This document shows positions 63,673 to 64,000 of a DNA stretch of 64,000 nucleotides, piece by piece. Each line of letters starts with the position of its first letter. Positions within the stretch are counted from its first letter, which is position 1. The position numbers and the translations under genes were made by a program. This DNA comes from Sedimenticola sp. (GTDB taxonomy: Bacteria; Pseudomonadota; Gammaproteobacteria; Chromatiales; Chromatiaceae), in assembly GCA_002869585.1 (NCBI GenBank), contig PKUO01000057.1, forward strand, positions 544 to 64,543. Reading direction: 5' to 3'. A model generated the notes under the pieces. It did no database searches, was not told the origin of the DNA, and saw nothing but the letters and a program-made list of their open reading frames with translations.

Positions 63673-64000
63673 ATGACAACCGTAAGTGCAAAACCCGCAG
63701 AGGTTCGCCGCGACTGGTACCTGATCGACGCTAACGACAAGACGCTGGGTCGTCTGGCGAGCGAGATTGCGCACCGCTTGCGCGGGAAGCATAAACCCGA
63801 ATACACGCCGCACGTGGATACCGGCGACTACATCGTTGTGGTCAATGCCGAAAAGATCCGTGTAACCGGCAATAAACTGAAAGACAAGATGTACCATCAC
63901 CACACCGGCTACATCGGTAACCTGAAGTCCATCAGCCTGGAAAAGCTGCTGGTCAAGGCGCCGGAGCGTGTGATTGAAGGTGCTGTTAAAGGTATGCTGC
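63673..64000 (+). CDS. rplM: 50S ribosomal protein L13, 3'-truncated by window end
   Basis: The first 109 codons of L13 begin [40 protein letters not shown], followed by [20 protein letters not shown] and [10 protein letters not shown]. The gene continues beyond base 64000 (usually with rpsI next). The 200-bp gap before it probably holds its promoter; I see no certain element. Confidence 0.97.
   Translation, partial: MTTVSAKPAEVRRDWYLIDANDKTLGRLASEIAHRLRGKHKPEYTPHVDTGDYIVVVNAEKIRVTGNKLKDKMYHHHTGYIGNLKSISLEKLLVKAPERVIEGAVKGML

Overview
This is chromosomal DNA of a gammaproteobacterium. The housekeeping genes (Crp, Coq7, PriA, ArgS, TrpE/TrpG, Rpe, Gph, L13) read as gammaproteobacterial. Together with the c-type cytochromes, FeoABC and a sigma54-controlled molybdoenzyme locus, they suggest a facultatively anaerobic member of the sulfur-oxidiser/Chromatiales-like groups. 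Genus is not determinable from sequence alone. No rRNA or tRNA gene and no CRISPR array was seen.

Region 1 (1-1.85 kb) is mobile-element debris: the 3' part of an IS110-family element that appears inserted in an IS3-family orfA, a decapitated DUF1566/CTERM-sorted surface protein gene, and a pair of REP-like palindromes.

Region 2 (1.87-14.7 kb) is the most unusual part, and by eye more AT-rich than the rest. An NtrC-type response regulator and a membrane histidine kinase lie divergent from two transcription units. The kinase carries a CxxCH heme-c motif in its periplasmic domain. The intergenic regions hold four copies of a 15-bp palindrome (CTGACRRATYGKCAG), paired upstream of two excellent -24/-12 sigma54 promoters. 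The first promoter drives a secreted protein with W-x(6)-DGS repeats. The second drives an apparent eight-gene unit: a small secreted protein, a secreted Met/Gly tandem-repeat protein, a pentaheme cytochrome c, a Tat-exported DmsA-like molybdopterin oxidoreductase with an unusual Cys-Cys-His-Cys cluster motif, a DmsB-like Fe-S subunit, a TorD-like chaperone, a monoheme cytochrome c and a multi-cluster ferredoxin. There is no DmsC/NrfD membrane anchor, so electrons probably pass through soluble cytochromes. I cannot name the substrate.

Region 3 (14.7-27.8 kb) is ordinary chromosome: rpe-gph-trpE-trpG (minus strand), an alpha/beta hydrolase, a fatty acid hydroxylase-type enzyme, an exported metallo-beta-lactamase-fold protein, the aapJQMP amino-acid ABC transporter, a fructosamine kinase-like protein and an HNH endonuclease. 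Region 4 (27.8-36.3 kb) has a DnaA-box cluster ahead of priA, then argS and a SPOR protein, then feoABC (minus strand) with a Fur-like box, and a probable unannotated minus-strand small RNA.

Region 5 (36.3-64 kb) has an orphan sigma54 activator, a methyltransferase, a ClC transporter, PPK2, a PilZ protein, a hydroxyacid dehydrogenase, cytochrome c', a giant FAD/Fe-S oxidoreductase, a diguanylate cyclase, an AI-2E-type permease, a TraB-family protein and an RND pump with its adaptor. It continues with an SPFH/NfeD pair, a pseudopilin-like protein, crp, an OsmC protein, coq7 and a glcF-like gene, and ends in rplM, cut by the window edge.
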